Assembly (NCBI RefSeq): GCF_019578655.1
Contig: NC_063257.1
Location: 17,298,001-17,362,000 of the forward strand
Reading direction: 5' to 3'
Origin: Ricinus communis
Taxonomy: Eukaryota > Streptophyta > Magnoliopsida > Malpighiales > Euphorbiaceae
Length of the DNA: 64,000 nt
A program made the translations under genes and the position numbers. The notes below the pieces were generated by a model. The model made no database searches and was not told the origin of the DNA. It saw nothing but the letters and a program-made list of their open reading frames with translations. This document shows positions 36,001-48,545 of this stretch, piece by piece (within the stretch, counting starts at the first letter, position 1; every line of letters begins with the position of its first letter).

Positions 36001-37788
36001 CATAGGCAACCTTGAGTTTGCTCAACAAATTGACTTATGAACAAGGCTCTTGTTCCTATTTTAACTATAGAAGGCAACTTAATCATGTACTTACCATATG
36101 ACTTAATATTGAATGAGGGATCTGTTATTAAGTGGTGATTAAAGTCTCATGCTTTAGCATGAACATACATATATCAAATATAAGGGTTTCATATTTTGGC
36201 ATGATCATGCATATATCATACATCATATATATAATATAAGCTAAGCATGTCAAACTACTATAGATGATTATGGACTTTCTAAACTAGTTATCTCGAGCCA
36301 TCAAAGATACCTAGATGGTCAAAGCCTAGGTATTGCCTTCATGAACTCTAACTCCTGAAGCAAAATCCCATTCATCCCCTTTTAGCGCCATATCTCCATC
36401 CGGATTCCAAAATAAAATTCTATCTAACTATTCTAAAATTATACAACTATTACATAAGATTTAGAGAAACCTTGAGTTGCATTCAAGGGGGTTACATGAG
36501 AAAACAATTTGACAACCTAAAGAAAATTAGAGAAATGCAAGGAACGCAATCCTTATTTCAAACATACCAAATCAAAGCATTCAACCATTCAACACATTGG
36601 TCTTTACAGTCCATAACCATCCATCATATGCCAAATATAATCATATTATATAAAAAGGAATATAAAAGAAACAAGATAGCATAATTTAAGTTTTTTTTTA
36701 TCATTGCATGCAGTTAGGATTAAATGGGGTATGGAGAATTAAAATAATTAAATAATATTCAAAAATAAAAATTCTCCTTATTTTGGTGTAATTTTCGGCC
36801 AAAACAAAAATTAGGACATAAAGTCAACCTTTGACCAAACAAACTTTTCTAATCCTAGTCATACTAGGAAACTAATATTTGATCTTAGTTGAAGAAAATT
36901 GTAGAGAATTAAAATTAATAAAATCAGATTTAATTAATAATTAATTCCTTTTAATATATCATTGATTTTATTTTATATCCTTTCAGGTTACAAAGTTAAA
37001 TATTAAGAAATAAAGTCAAACTTATGTCTTAATTAAGATAAATAACCTAGTCATATTAGGATACTAAGACATAAGTCTTAGGATAATAAAAATTAATGAG
37101 AATTTAAATTAATTAAATCAAATTTAAAAAATGAAAAATTCTCTTTAATTCATGCAATTTTCGGCCATGTCTAGAATTTAAGACAAAAGTCAAACTCTTA
37201 CCTTAATCTAGACAACTTCTTAGTCCAACTAGGATTCTAAAATTACAAGTCCTTGTCCTAAAGGATTAATAGTACTTGAATTAATTAAAACAATTTTTTA
37301 ATTAATCTTCTAATCATATTAGGATAAGTAATTATAATTCTAAGACAACTAGGATATGTCTTAAGACAAAGAGTCACATGCCAACTAGGATACTTCATCT
37401 AGACATCCCTACAAACAAGGAAACTTCTCATTTAACAAGATTTAAAGATCTAACAAGGGTAATTAATCACAATTCTAGAATTTATTGAGATCATCAAGAT
37501 CCATCATTAAGAAAATAAAATTTTCTATCAAACAATTCAAGATAATCAAGATTCGCATGGTAATTATCAAGAAACAAGGCAACTATACAAGGAACATGAC
37601 CAAGACTCAAATTAACCTGTAAGATTCTTCAAGAACTCATCTTATGCATGATCTAAATATGATGTTCTTCATTAAAAGGCTTGACATTAGACCAAGAACA
37701 CACACATGGCGAATTCAACAAGCAATACTCATACTATGCGCATAACTCATCAAATCAACACTTAATTTTATGTTGTGTGCATATATGG
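33025..37788 (-). mobile_element. Degenerate copia element, left arm of a head-to-head inverted repeat
   Basis: The segment 33395-37788 is the reverse complement, with moderate divergence, of 37977-47984 after three insertions are removed. Its gag is on the minus strand (34800-35560), with LTR-like sequence toward the centre. The outer part (33395-34790) contains degenerate sequence and a purine-rich GGTGGGAG-type tract (about 33395-33410, minus strand), which may be a polypurine tract. The outermost 370 bases (33025-33394) have no counterpart in the right arm. RT and integrase are not recognisable. It is about 500 bp longer than the right arm between centre and gag. Confidence 0.7.
34800..35560 (-). 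pseudogene. Copia gag, left arm
   Basis: Minus-strand frame: LDTNKLTGPNFL, EKKLYVLDTPPLHLPA, YKKHQEDDDQVVCVMLGSM, DAQTIIIHLKEMF, ETSKELFRCKMAEGAFVNAH and GYIGQLGHLDFVM, matching the plant Ty1/copia gag in order. The open part is 35107-35352. In-frame stops lie upstream (for example after PNFL and after EVVQ), and the frame is lost after 35107. A lysine-rich tail and a zinc-knuckle-like CHHYGKEGH stretch with lost residues follow at about 34990-34800. It corresponds to the plus-strand gag at 39730-40476. Confidence 0.85.
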
Positions 37789-37976
37789 TGTTTTGTGTAT
37801 AGTAAGATCTTCGCTTAGAAGCTTGTGTAGATCAGCAAAAGCGGTTAGTCACTTGAGTAGTTTTAAAGTGTATCAATCATTCTTGAAGAATAAAGAATCA
37901 ATAAAGCAAGAAGCACTCCTTGGATTAGCTCAAAGCTCTATTTATAAGCCTTCTCCATCTTTTGCTTAGCCTTGGA
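37789..37976. other. 188-bp spacer at the centre of the copia inverted repeat
   Basis: It is flanked by CATATATGG (left) and CCATATATG (right), the inner ends of the arms. It contains a plus-strand TATA box (CTATTTATAAGCC, 37938-37950). This suggests that the spacer is LTR promoter sequence of one of the two elements. Confidence 0.6.
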
Positions 37977-39729
37977 CCATATATGCACACAACATACGAA
38001 TCAAGTGTTGATTTGATGAGTTATACGCACAGTATAGGTTGCTTGTTAGAATTTAGCACATCTGTGGTTCTTGATTTAATGGCAAGCCTTTTGGGGAAGA
38101 ACATTAGATCTAGATCATGCATAAGATGATTTCTTGATGCAATCTTGAATGTTGATTTGAATCTTGATCATGTTTCTTGTATAGCCTTATTCTTGATGAT
38201 TGCCATATGAATTTTGATTATCTTGAATTGTTTGAAAGAAAATTTGACTATCTTGATGATGGATCTTGGTGAATCTTGATGAATTTAGTTAATTCTGGAA
38301 TTAATGTGATTAATTAGCCTTGTTAGATCTTTAAATCTTGTTAAATAAGAAGTGTCCTTATTTGTAAGGATTTCTAGATGAAGTATTCTAGTTGGCATAT
38401 GACTCTTTGCCTTAAGACATATCCTAGTTGTCTTAGGATTATAATTACTTGTCCTAATATGATTAGGAGATTCATAAAAGGTTATTTTAATAATACAAGT
38501 ATTATAAATCCTTTAGGACAAGGACTTAAAATTTTAGAATCCTAGTTGGACTAGAAAGTTGTTTAGATTAAGACAAGAGTTTGACTTTTTGTCCTAAAAT
38601 TTAGACATAGCCGAAAATTTAATGAATTAAAGGGAATTAAAGGGACTATAAAGACTAATGTAATTGTGTTGAATGATTGAATGTTTTGATTTGGTATTTT
38701 TAAAATAAGGACTGCGTTCCTTGCCTTTCTCTAAATTTTTCTGGATTGTAAACTTCTTATTCTCATCTAACTCCCCTTGAATGCAATCAAGGTTTCTTTA
38801 AATCTACAAATGTTATATATAGTTTTAGATTAGTTAGATAGAATTTTATTTTATAATTCAGATGAAGATATGGCACCAAATGGAGATGAAGGGGATATTA
38901 CTTCAAGACTTGAAGATCATGAAGACAATACCTAGGTTTTGACCATCTAGTTATCTTCGATGGCTCGAGATAGCTAGTTTAGAAAGTCCATAATATCCAT
39001 TATAGTTTGGCATGCTTAGCTTATATTATATATGTGATGTATGATATATGCATGATCATGCGAAAGCATGAAACCCTTACATTCGATATTTATATGTTCA
39101 TGCCAAAGAATGAGACCTTAATCACCCCTTAATAACAAATCACTCATTCAATATTAAGTCACATGTTAAGGACATGATTAAGTTGCCTTCCATAATTAAA
39201 ATAGGAATGAGAGCTTTGTTCATAGGCTAATTTGTTTGGCATACCTAAGGTTACCTATTACCTGAGTGTGTTCTCTATTTTAATTGATGGGTTTTACTTA
39301 ACTATCTTATATAATTTGGATGGGCATACTCATGACTATATGAAGGTAGAGGCATGAATTAGGTGAAACATATATGATGTTTGGAACCTCATAAAATATG
39401 TTTAGACAAATGTCATTGTCACCCAATTGATTTAGAAGTTGTATAGAGATACAATTGACAAATAGTTGTCTACATAATTTATTTTAATATGGTTTGTTGG
39501 GCATATTAAAATAGATAGGATTCTAGCCCACTAGGATAGCTAAATTGTTAGCATCCTGAATTGATAGTGAGGGCTATTAATTTGTGTTGAAAAATAGTGG
39601 GAGTTAAGTAACTGGTTGCAATACCTTTACTAGTTACTTGTATAGATTAACTTATATTCATTTATCTTTATATTAGAAGGTTGTAAGAAAAGAGGAGTGG
39701 CAATCTATCTTTATATAGAGTCTTTGACA

Positions 39730-40476
39730 CTTACAAGCTTACTAGGCCAAACTTTCTTGGTTGGCATTGTAATGTGAGAATTGTTCTCAAATAAGAAAAG
39801 AAGCTTTATGTGCTAGACACACCTTCGTTGTGTCTCCCTGCCAAATATGCACCCAAGAAGGTGGTCCAAGAGTACAAAAAGCATCAAGAACACGATGACC
39901 AAGTTATTTGTGTGATGTTTAGGAAGTATGATTTCTGAACTACATAGAAAAAAGGAAAATATGGATGCTCAAACTATCATCTTATATTTGAAGGAAATGT
40001 TTGATGAGTAGTCAATGACTGAAAGGTATGAGACCTCAAAGGAATTATTCCGATGCAACATGGCCGAAGGTGCAATTGTGAATGCACATGTACTAAAAGT
40101 GCTTGGATATATTGAACATCTAGGGTTTCTTGGTTTTATGATGGACCATGAATTAAGTATACACTTAATTTTGCAATCTCTACCTCATAGTTATTCCCAC
40201 TTTGTTATGAACTTTCATATGAATAAGTTGGATACTACGATATCCGAACTTATTAATATGTTAAAGATTATAGAGGGCACCATAAAGAAGCAAAAGGTAG
40301 TAGTTCCAATGGTAGAATATTCTAAGGCTGCTAAAAGTGAATCTAAGAGTAAAAAGGGAAAGAAGTCCCATAAGCCCAAGAAAGCCTTGAACGCTATTGG
40401 AGGTGTCAACAAGGATAAGGGAAAGTGTCACCATTTTGGGAAGGAACGACATTGAAAAAGGAACTGCAAGGCTTAT
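39730..40476 (+). pseudogene. Copia gag, right arm
   Basis: Plus-strand frame: DTYKLTRPNFLGWH, EKKLYVLDTPSLCLPA, YKKHQEHDDQVICVM, one-base frameshift near 39920, then LGSMISELHRKK, DAQTIILYLKEMFDE, a TAG stop at about 40009, and an open stretch 40015-40455 with ETSKELFRCNMAEG, GYIEHLGFLGFMMDHELS, HLILQSLPHSYSHFVMN and a lysine-rich tail. The zinc knuckle near the end reads CHHFGKERH, then stop, KRNCKA; its second cysteine is a phenylalanine-flanked position lost by mutation. The sequence is then interrupted by a solo LTR at 40477. Length and order fit a plant copia gag of this type. Confidence 0.85.
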
Positions 40477-42677
40477 TGTGGGCAGCGGTTTTGGGCACGC
40501 ACCTAGGATATATGGCACTTTAAGTCTTTTTAACCTAATTGGAAACATGCTAACTAATCATTGAGATTAGCGCAGAGATGGGAGTCGCCACCCGGGTAAT
40601 CGTCGGGATACTTTTACTAATAAGTGGCTTTTCTCAGATTCCATAAGGAAGCTTATGCCACAGAGTCCAAAGATGGATGCGGAAGCCAACTTTCTTATTT
40701 GTGTATATTAGTCTTTAAATTTATTGTTTAACAAAGTATTCCCTATAAATATAGCAAATTATATATAGGCATGCCAAAACAACAGATAATACACCTAACT
40801 CTAGCTCATATTTTTCAAGCCTAGCCTATATTTAAGTTATTAATCTGACTTGCTAACCAATTATGTATAAGGCCCACCTATTCTAGCCCAATTACATGTG
40901 ATGCTCTTTGGATTTCAGCCTTTAAGCCTAATGGACTACTTGTTATGAGAAGGCCCATTCATTATGATCTTAAACCTAACTAAGTTTAAACCCTAACTAG
41001 ACATGCCAAAGCCCACTAGTCTACTTGGATTTTAGAGTTTGAGGCCTAATTAAGGTTGATTAACCTATTAGACTACCAAATTTATGCTGGATAAGCTTTT
41101 AGCCCTAAGTCTATGTGACCCATTTTAATTAATCAGTCACTTAATCATGTATTAGGTTAACATACAATAAACAAAAATAAAGAAAACAAAGCAGAAAGAA
41201 AAACTCTAACTATTACAACCCACCTACAACTACAATTTCAAAACTAGAAAGACCTAAAACTATACAGAGGCAGAGAATACATCGAAATACGCTAAAAATA
41301 TAAAAAAAAATGGTGTCTAGCTTGATCAGCTGATTGGTTATGCATGGGGAGCCGATCGGCTCTAAAGTCTCAAGGAACTCGATTTTCCTTCGTTCACCAG
41401 TATAATCTAGCAACCCATAGCCAATTTTCGCATGCAAAGGTGTTGAACATTAATTAGAATTAGATAACACGGATAAAAAATAACAAAATAAAAATTACAG
41501 AAGCCAAAAAAACCTAAATCACTAAAACCCTAAATCTTACAAACTAATAGAAGATTATCAAAACAAAAAGAATCATATTTTATTCATGCTTAATTACTTA
41601 ATAATATTAATAAATAAACCTAAATATTAACCCTATAACATATTTTTAATCAAATCTAAAATCCTAATTGGCAAAACATCATATCTAAAGAAACCTAGTT
41701 CTTAATATCATATTCAAAATTCTATTATTTGCATATTAATAAAAACCTAATCTAATCATATTTATCAAAAATCAAAATCCTAATCATGCTTTTAAGAACA
41801 AATTATATAAGAATCACACAAGAAAGAAGCGGTTCTTATGATGGATGTAGATGGATGGTGGAAGGAACCCTTAAGTTATCACCGTGGATATTGGATCTGC
41901 AAGTCTCTGGTGATGAGGAAGCAATTGAATAAAAAACTAGGTAGGAATCCAGAACTGGATCTGGCTTTGTGAAATCTTCTGTCAATTCAAAAAGGGTTTC
42001 TAAAAATGCTCTTTCTTAAGTGACTTATTTCCCAAAATCACTCTTTCTTAAATGGCTTGGGTCTTCGAAAATTAACTACAATCATCAATGCAGTTCCTTC
42101 TGTTTGCTTTTGATTTTCTCTCTTTTTCTTCTTTCTCAGTGTGACTTCTCTCTTGATATCACTTACGGTCAAATTTTAGATCTTGCCTCCCCCCTAAAAT
42201 CCTAAACACCTCAAACTATTTATAGAGGTAGGGTTTCAAAGGAAACCCCTAGGGAAAGGGATAAATTTTAGGAAATATTGATACATATCCAATTTATTTA
42301 TTTAAAATTGAAGTAATTATTGGTAAAACAATGATTATCGCCAAAGAAACCTTCAAGAATCTATATCTGGACGTAAAGTCATACAAAAACATGACGTCGA
42401 TGTGTCAAAATCCGATTGGCTCTATAGAGGAAGTTTTAAAATTTGCAGTTTAGTCCCTAATATTTGTAAAAAAATGTTGTTTTGATACTCAAATTTAATA
42501 TCCTCTAACAATTTGGTCCAAATTGATTTCAAAAATATAATTCCAACTGGATTAACCTCGACCCTAGCCTCGGATTCTCCTATTCTTCGCCTTTCAAGAC
42601 CCGATAAAGCAGTAACTCTCATCATATGATTTTCCATTTTTCCTTTGATATCTAGATCCGGAAAAGGGGTGCTGAAA
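40477..42677 (-). mobile_element. Solo LTR of family A with TSD CTTAT
   Basis: It begins TGTGGGCAGCGG and ends GGTGCTGAAA on the plus strand (minus strand: TTTCAGCACC...CCCACA). CTTAT flanks it exactly (40472-40476 and 42678-42682). The left arm of the copia palindrome shows the uninterrupted target near 34795. At 2201 bp it is the only complete uninterrupted family A LTR here and defines its length. It contains GAGCCGATCGGCTC at 41350. Short open frames inside (41213-41437, 42020-42205, 42422-42637) are not genes. Confidence 0.9.
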
Positions 42678-42840
42678 CTTATCTTGCTTCTTTAAAGTAT
42701 ATAAGAAGCAAGAATAAGCATCTAATTCTGAAAAGATAGAATAGACTAGCTTGAAGGCAATTGTCGCCATTTAGTTTAGTTATTAGTTTTGTTTTTCTTA
42801 TTTAGAATTTAACAATTGTTATTAATTCTTTTTCTAGAAC

Positions 42841-45738
42841 TGTAACACCCAGAATTTTTTTTATATATTTAATAATGAGTTTTTTATTTAAGTTAATTTT
42901 AGCTTTATTTTTATTGGGTTTAATTTGAAATGATTTAATGAAAAATTTAATATTAATCAAATAAATGAGTTATTTTCTATACCCAATTAGTTTGAAATTT
43001 TAAGAAATTATTCAAGTAAATTATTTGAGAAATGATTATATTTTGGTTATTCAAAATTTTCCCAAATGCATATTTATATAAGTAAAATTATAGATTGAAA
43101 AATTTTGGAAGAAATTATAAAGGATGTTTTTATAAAAGAATTTTGGGAAAATTGGTATTATAATTGATTAGTAGTATTAAATTTTAAGTTGGAAATTGAT
43201 TATTTAATTTAATTGTGTGTAAGATTTAACTAGAGGATTATTTTGGAATAAGGATTAAAAGTATAATTTTATTTTTATGGGGTTTTAATGGAAATTTGTG
43301 AGTTTGGTATTTTCGTAAATAAATATGTCGGTCAGGGGTATTTTTGTAATTGTGTATTTTCAATAATTCGGATTTGGCCCAAATTAAATAGTTAGGGGCT
43401 TAATTGAAAGGCTAAAGGAAAGTTTGGGGGTCAAATTGAAGTTCTGCAGGATGAAATTGTAAGTAATTAAGAAAGTCGAGGGACCAAATTGTAATAAGGA
43501 AAAGTTCAGGGGTCAAATGTCGATATTGAAGGGAAAGAAATCGGGGAAGAAGAAAGGAGGAGAGAGAGGGAAAGCGCGGCGCCGGGAGAGAGAGAGAGGG
43601 GCGTTCGGGCGTGGCCGTGGGGCGGCGTAGCGGCATGCGGTAGAAAGAGCAATGGGCGGCGGAAGAGCGCGGCGGCTTCAGCGTGTTTCCGGCGTTGTTG
43701 GCGGCCAAGTTGGGTGGCGATCGGCTCCTCTCAGCGAGGGCTCTCTTCTGGCAGCAGTGGCGACGCCTGTGGTGGCCGGAGACGGAAGATCCGTTTCCGG
43801 CGAGATCCGGCGGAGGATGGACGATCGGAGGACGTATCCCGACTCTCCTCAGCTCAAGCTTTGCATTGGCACCGGTTTCGTGGCGATCGGGCTTCGTTTG
43901 CGAATCGACGGCCATGATCGTCCGCAAATCACTCCGGACGATCGAGTGTCAGATCAGAAAATCGGAAGCGGGGATCGTCATCAGCGCGTCGTTGTGAGTC
44001 CGATGGTGTGTTCGAATCGTCAATCGGACTCCGGCGGCTAGAGGCGAGTCGACCGAGCGATCGAGCGTCTCGGTAATTTTCTTTGGCCCGTTAATTTTGG
44101 AATTTCTTGGTCTAATTGTGTCTATTGGATTATATTGAGTATTTGATGATTTTTGTGAGTAAAAAATAATTGTCCCGGTTTACGCCTCGTATTTTTGTCT
44201 TTGTGTGGCGAGTCGGAAATAGTGAAGTTTGGGGACCCGACTCCCGTTGTTTAAATTGTTGGATATTTGGAGTGTTTTTCTGGCAGGTCCTGGACCCGTT
44301 TTTACGGGGGGTAATGTTCGTGTTTTAGGGGAGGTTCTGCCGAATTTTCGGTAGTTCCCGAGTCGAGATTCTTAGACAGTCAGTCCTAGGAGTCTAGACC
44401 TAGGATCAATGAACGATTGTTTCAGCGTTTTGATAAATTGTTTTCCGTGATTAGATGATCTGTTTGTTCGGCTCGCTCCAACCGAGGCACCGGAGCAGAG
44501 CTAGGAGGTCGCCCAATCCTGTGAGTTAAAGTCATTTAATCTTTGCACTATTGCTAGTCTGATTTTAATATGCTATTTAGAATTTGTGCTTAATATGATT
44601 ATTAGTATCGCAAAATAAATGATTTCACTTGATTATTAATAATTGAAATAATATAAATATTATTATTAGTATGTTATAATAAGACAAACGTTATTATTTT
44701 TCCCCTCACAAATTGCACGTTGTTTTACCTTAAATCTTTAATCTTTATTTCGATATGTGTTGGTTGAGTTCATCAGATAATGATATTTATTATATGTGAT
44801 GATTGCGAATTGGGAAATGTGGCTTGTAGAACATGCCGCCTGATGGGTTACATCAGGACCGCGTGCGCACCGGTAATGATCCTGGATATAAGGTTATTAT
44901 GGATTTGTTTGCCCTGATCGAGCATTGCTCTCTGGGCTGAGTTCAGTTGATTGCCGGAGTTAAGGTCCCTGATCGAGCTTGCTCTCTGGCTTATTTGGAA
45001 TTCAAGTGTTCAGTCGGAGGTAAGGACCTGATCGAGCTTGCTCTCTGGCCAGTCTTATTGGATTAAGAGAGCCAAAATGGTCATAGAATTTGGGGTTAGG
45101 GTTCTACTGAGCCACTCGTCCCGTAAAAGTAAAAATATATTTTTATTTATTCATTTATTAATTTATTGTGGTATGTTTATAATATGGATTGTATTTACGT
45201 GCATGGTTGATATTTTGATTCGAATGATTAATATTTTATGTGAAGGAAATAGTAGGGTATGATTATAGTATGGTTTGATATACTGATTTGAATAATCTAT
45301 GTTTTCTGAGAAGAAGCAATAGTCCCTAGATTATTTGATTTTAACTCACTCTCGAGACTGACAGTCTCCATTTATGTTTTTTTTTCAGATTCGTGACTGT
45401 TAGTCCTCTCGCGACTCTTATTCAGTAACCCGACTCCTTCATCATCGGGTGATGTATTTGATTTGGTATGTAAATTGGTAAATCTTAGATTCTCCGCAGT
45501 AGTAATAGTAGATGTATCAGTTGTAAATTTTCTGAGTTTCAGGTCTCGCCTAGTTTTTCTGGTAGACCGAAGTAATTTTGTAAAGTGTAACTATTAAGAT
45601 AATTTATGGTTTTAATAATATTAATTTGATATGAGATTTGTTTAAGTCAGTGAGTGTCAGGCTTACTACGGGTTTCGGTGGCCTTAAGCCTACCCATTCC
45701 CTAGTGCCGGTCACGGGCCCACGGGTAGGGTCGTGACA
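42841..45738 (+). mobile_element. Solo LTR of family B, 2898 bp, with TSD AGAAC
   Basis: It begins TGTAACACCC and ends GGGTCGTGACA. AGAAC flanks it exactly (42836-42840 and 45739-45743). The left copia arm near 34650 shows the empty site. It shares its first 1.2 kb with 2359-3997. No internal TG...CA repeat or primer-binding site is visible, so this is one LTR. A GC-rich segment at 43560-44060 yields overlapping open frames on both strands (43412-43927 minus, 43652-44041 plus), which lack domains and are compositional. The LTR likely belongs to a Ty3/gypsy element; lineage is uncertain. Confidence 0.9.
44905..45060 (+). repeat. Three tandem units in the family B LTR
   Basis: CTGATCGAGC(A)TTGCTCTCTGG occurs three times at about 44915, 44971 and 45027, with related sequence between (TCAGTTG, GGAGTTAAGG; TCAGTCGGAGGTAAGG). 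The period is about 56-58 bases. Confidence 0.85.
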
Positions 45739-46421
45739 AGAACAATCGTTGATTATTATTTCATTTAATAATATTTGGCAATTATTTCCTTATTTAGTTT
45801 AATAATTTATATTTAGTTTAATAATTTATATTTCTAGAATATCATACGAAAGGTTATATAAAAGTAAGAAAAACAAAACAGTATTGCCAGAGAACTAAAG
45901 CAATCCTAAATAGGCATAAAGATTATATTATTGATATTAAGACAAATAAGTAACATAAATAAGTTATGTAACTTATAAATCTTATAAAATCAATATTATA
46001 ATCAAGTTTTTTTTAGAAAGACACATATGCCGAATTCCTAAGCGATATATAGGATGTATGCTTGTTTTAGGAAGAGTTATGATAAAGTATCATATCAATA
46101 TTAGATCATGATATGGAATACTTGGATCATCATTAGAATGTCTATAACTTGCAATTACCCAAATTGATAAAGTTCTATAAGATGATGAAACCTAACTTTA
46201 TGAGACATAGTTATATCAATAAAGAGTGTTATAAGCCTTCTCATAGGATATATACTCTTATAACTATTAACTGTAATATATTCCATTTATGATATGATCA
46301 TAATAAAGTCTATATAGGATACAGACTAGTATGTGATGTTTAAGAGAAACATACACAATTAGACAAAGTTGAAAGACTTGATCTAATAAATGTAAGTTTG
46401 TGAGATATCCAAAAAGGGTTT

Positions 46422-47423
46422 TGTTTGCCCTTATGAACCAAGAAAGGAGAGTTGAATTGGTTAATCGAGAAAGGACGGTAACTTAAAATTTTATGTTAAG
46501 GAAGAATGAGTGAAGAGCAAAAGAAATAGCACATGAAGAATTATAGTAGTTCGGGTGTTAACAAACCCTATGTCCACTCCCCAGTTCACAATTGGGTATT
46601 CACTATACTAGAATCTTCACACTTGGAGTTTTTCAAGTTCACTCCTAACTTAGTGTTTTAGGGCTCACACTAAACCTTGTAAACTTATGTTTTTTAGGCT
46701 CATACACAACCCTTACATGAGTTTTCCTAGGCTAACCTTTAAACCTTAACCTAAGTGTTTTTTGGCTTACACTCAAACCTCACAAGAGCATTGAAGCTCT
46801 TTCAACAACCGAAAAAAGAGAAATATTAATTTCAAGAAGAAGAGAAATGAAAGCATAATAATTGGGACTCTTGAAGGTTGTTAATCAACCATAAATGACA
46901 ATTCGATGTGGTATTTATAGCCTAAAAACCCCAAAGAGCCATTACTAACATAATCCAAAAGATCCACCAAATTCTACTTAAGACAATGTATTAAATGCAC
47001 TTGTTAGAATGCAAATCGCAGTCGCAATTCTTGAAATGCCTCCAATGGCTATCTGACGTGGCGGTATGGCATTAGCGACTTTTTGATATGACCATTGGCG
47101 ATTTCTAATGAATAGTTTAGTCTTCAATTTTTACGGTCACGCCCATCTGACATGCACTCGCGATTTCAATTTTCGCGGCAGGGCTAGAGACTTCTGCCTT
47201 TAACCCTTCAATTTTCCCTGTCACACCCTTCATAGTGTGATCCCGATTTTGAGCAATTGTAGACTAGAAGTTGCTACCACCAAAGTGTTGATTTTCATGG
47301 GCATGCCCTTATGGTGTGGTCGTAATTTGAACTTGCCTTATGCTACGCTAATGAAACTCGAGAAAGTATTAGTTCAAGCATCAATTTGTTTGTTAAGATC
47401 AAAAGATAGGAGAATAAGCCATG
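46422..47423 (-). mobile_element. Copia LTR of family D in the right arm
   Basis: It begins TGTTTGCCC and matches 11366-12540 directly and 13999-15024 reversed. The right end is about 24 bases short of the expected GGCTAACA end, and no target-site duplication is present, which suggests a small deletion at that edge. The left arm shows the uninterrupted site near 33960-33990. Confidence 0.7.
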
Positions 47424-47984
47424 CGATATCACCATCATACTCTTAAAACAAAAGTGTTTATTTGGAATATGTTTTCTTTCAAGACAAGGAGTTTAGCTAG
47501 AAGAAGCAGTGGGAGTTTGATAGATCTTGATAGAGATCAAGGTAAACAAACTAGCATTAAAATGGAACATAGCTTAAAGGTGTTTGGCATAAGATGCACA
47601 ACCTTAAGTTGTTCGTATACATAACTTTTAGTATGTAGTAGGATACAATATATTTATAAGAACTGGAGATCTCTTATAGAATATGTAATTATATCTTTAC
47701 TACTCTAAGAACTAATGTTTGACATTAACTCTTAAAGTTGGTATCAAGCCATAAGATTCTATTGTGGATACCATATTGTTTAACTAAGTGAAGACTGTGG
47801 TGGACCCATCTAAATGTATTAATCCATTAAGGTGCAAGTGAGTTTTTTGAGAAAAACTAATATGGAAGTCTTTGCACAAAGGTTGAGCAAAGAAAACTCA
47901 ATAAGTTACAGGGTTGATTAGTAATATAATTATAATTATCAATCCAAATAGAATAAGCAAGCGTATATGAAAGAGTTAGTGGAT

Positions 47985-48545
47985 CCATCAATGAAAATCT
48001 GCCTGAGGACCGTAGAGTCGATCGGCTGTTCATGCTAGACTCCCACTTTTGTATTTTTTGGTATATTTTGATGTACCTTCAGCCTCTATATAGTTTTAGG
48101 GCTATTCCTTTTCGCAATCATAGTTGTAGGTGGGTTGTAATAATTAGGGTTTTTCTTTATGCTTTGTTTTGTTTATGCTTTTTTGTTTACTGTATGTTAA
48201 TTAAATATATGATTAAGTGATTGATTAATTAGAAATGGGCATATAGACTTAGGGCTAAAAAGTGATCCAACATGAATCTGGTAGTCTAATAGGCAATCAA
48301 CCTTAATTGGGCCTGAAACTCTAAAATCCAAGTAGATTAACGGGCTTTGGTATGTTTAGTTAAGGTTTGAACTTAGTTAGGGTTAAGATCACAATGAATG
48401 GGCTTTCTCATAACAAGTAGTCCATTAGGTTTAAAATGCTGGAATTCAAGAGCATAATTAGTAATTGGGCTAGACTAGGTGGGCCTTGTACATAATTGAC
48501 TAGTAAGCTAGATTAACAAACTTAAACATGGGCTAGTTTATACTT
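47985..48545 (+). mobile_element. Family A LTR fragment, plus orientation
   Basis: GAGTCGATCGGCTG at 48015, GTAGGTGGGTTGTAATAATT at 48126 and the block 48240-48480 match family A LTRs reversed. Both edges are abrupt: copia sequence on the left and an Athila-like ORF on the right. Confidence 0.7.

Larger units (their letters stand above)
37977..47984 (+). mobile_element. Degenerate copia element, right arm of the inverted repeat, with three insertions
   Basis: The copia sequence is 37977-40476, 42683-42840, 45744-46421 and 47424-47984, about 3.9 kb. Joined, it mirrors the left arm 33395-37788. Insertions are a family A solo LTR (40477-42677), a family B solo LTR (42841-45738) and a family D LTR (46422-47423). 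For the first two the duplicated target site is exact and the left arm shows the uninterrupted sequence. Polymerase domains are not recognisable. Confidence 0.75.

Noticed and set aside
36472..36684. 70-codon plus-strand frame
   Set aside because: Lies in the degenerate leader of the left copia arm, antisense to it, without domain or conserved counterpart in the right arm.
43412..44041. Open frames of up to 171 codons in a GC-rich block
   Set aside because: Same GC-rich LTR-B region; overlapping frames on both strands, no domains, frames not conserved in the copy at 3110-3620.
46422..47423. Target-site duplication for the third family D LTR
   Set aside because: Flanks GGTTT and CGATA do not match and the right end is short; a deletion is more likely than a clean solo LTR.
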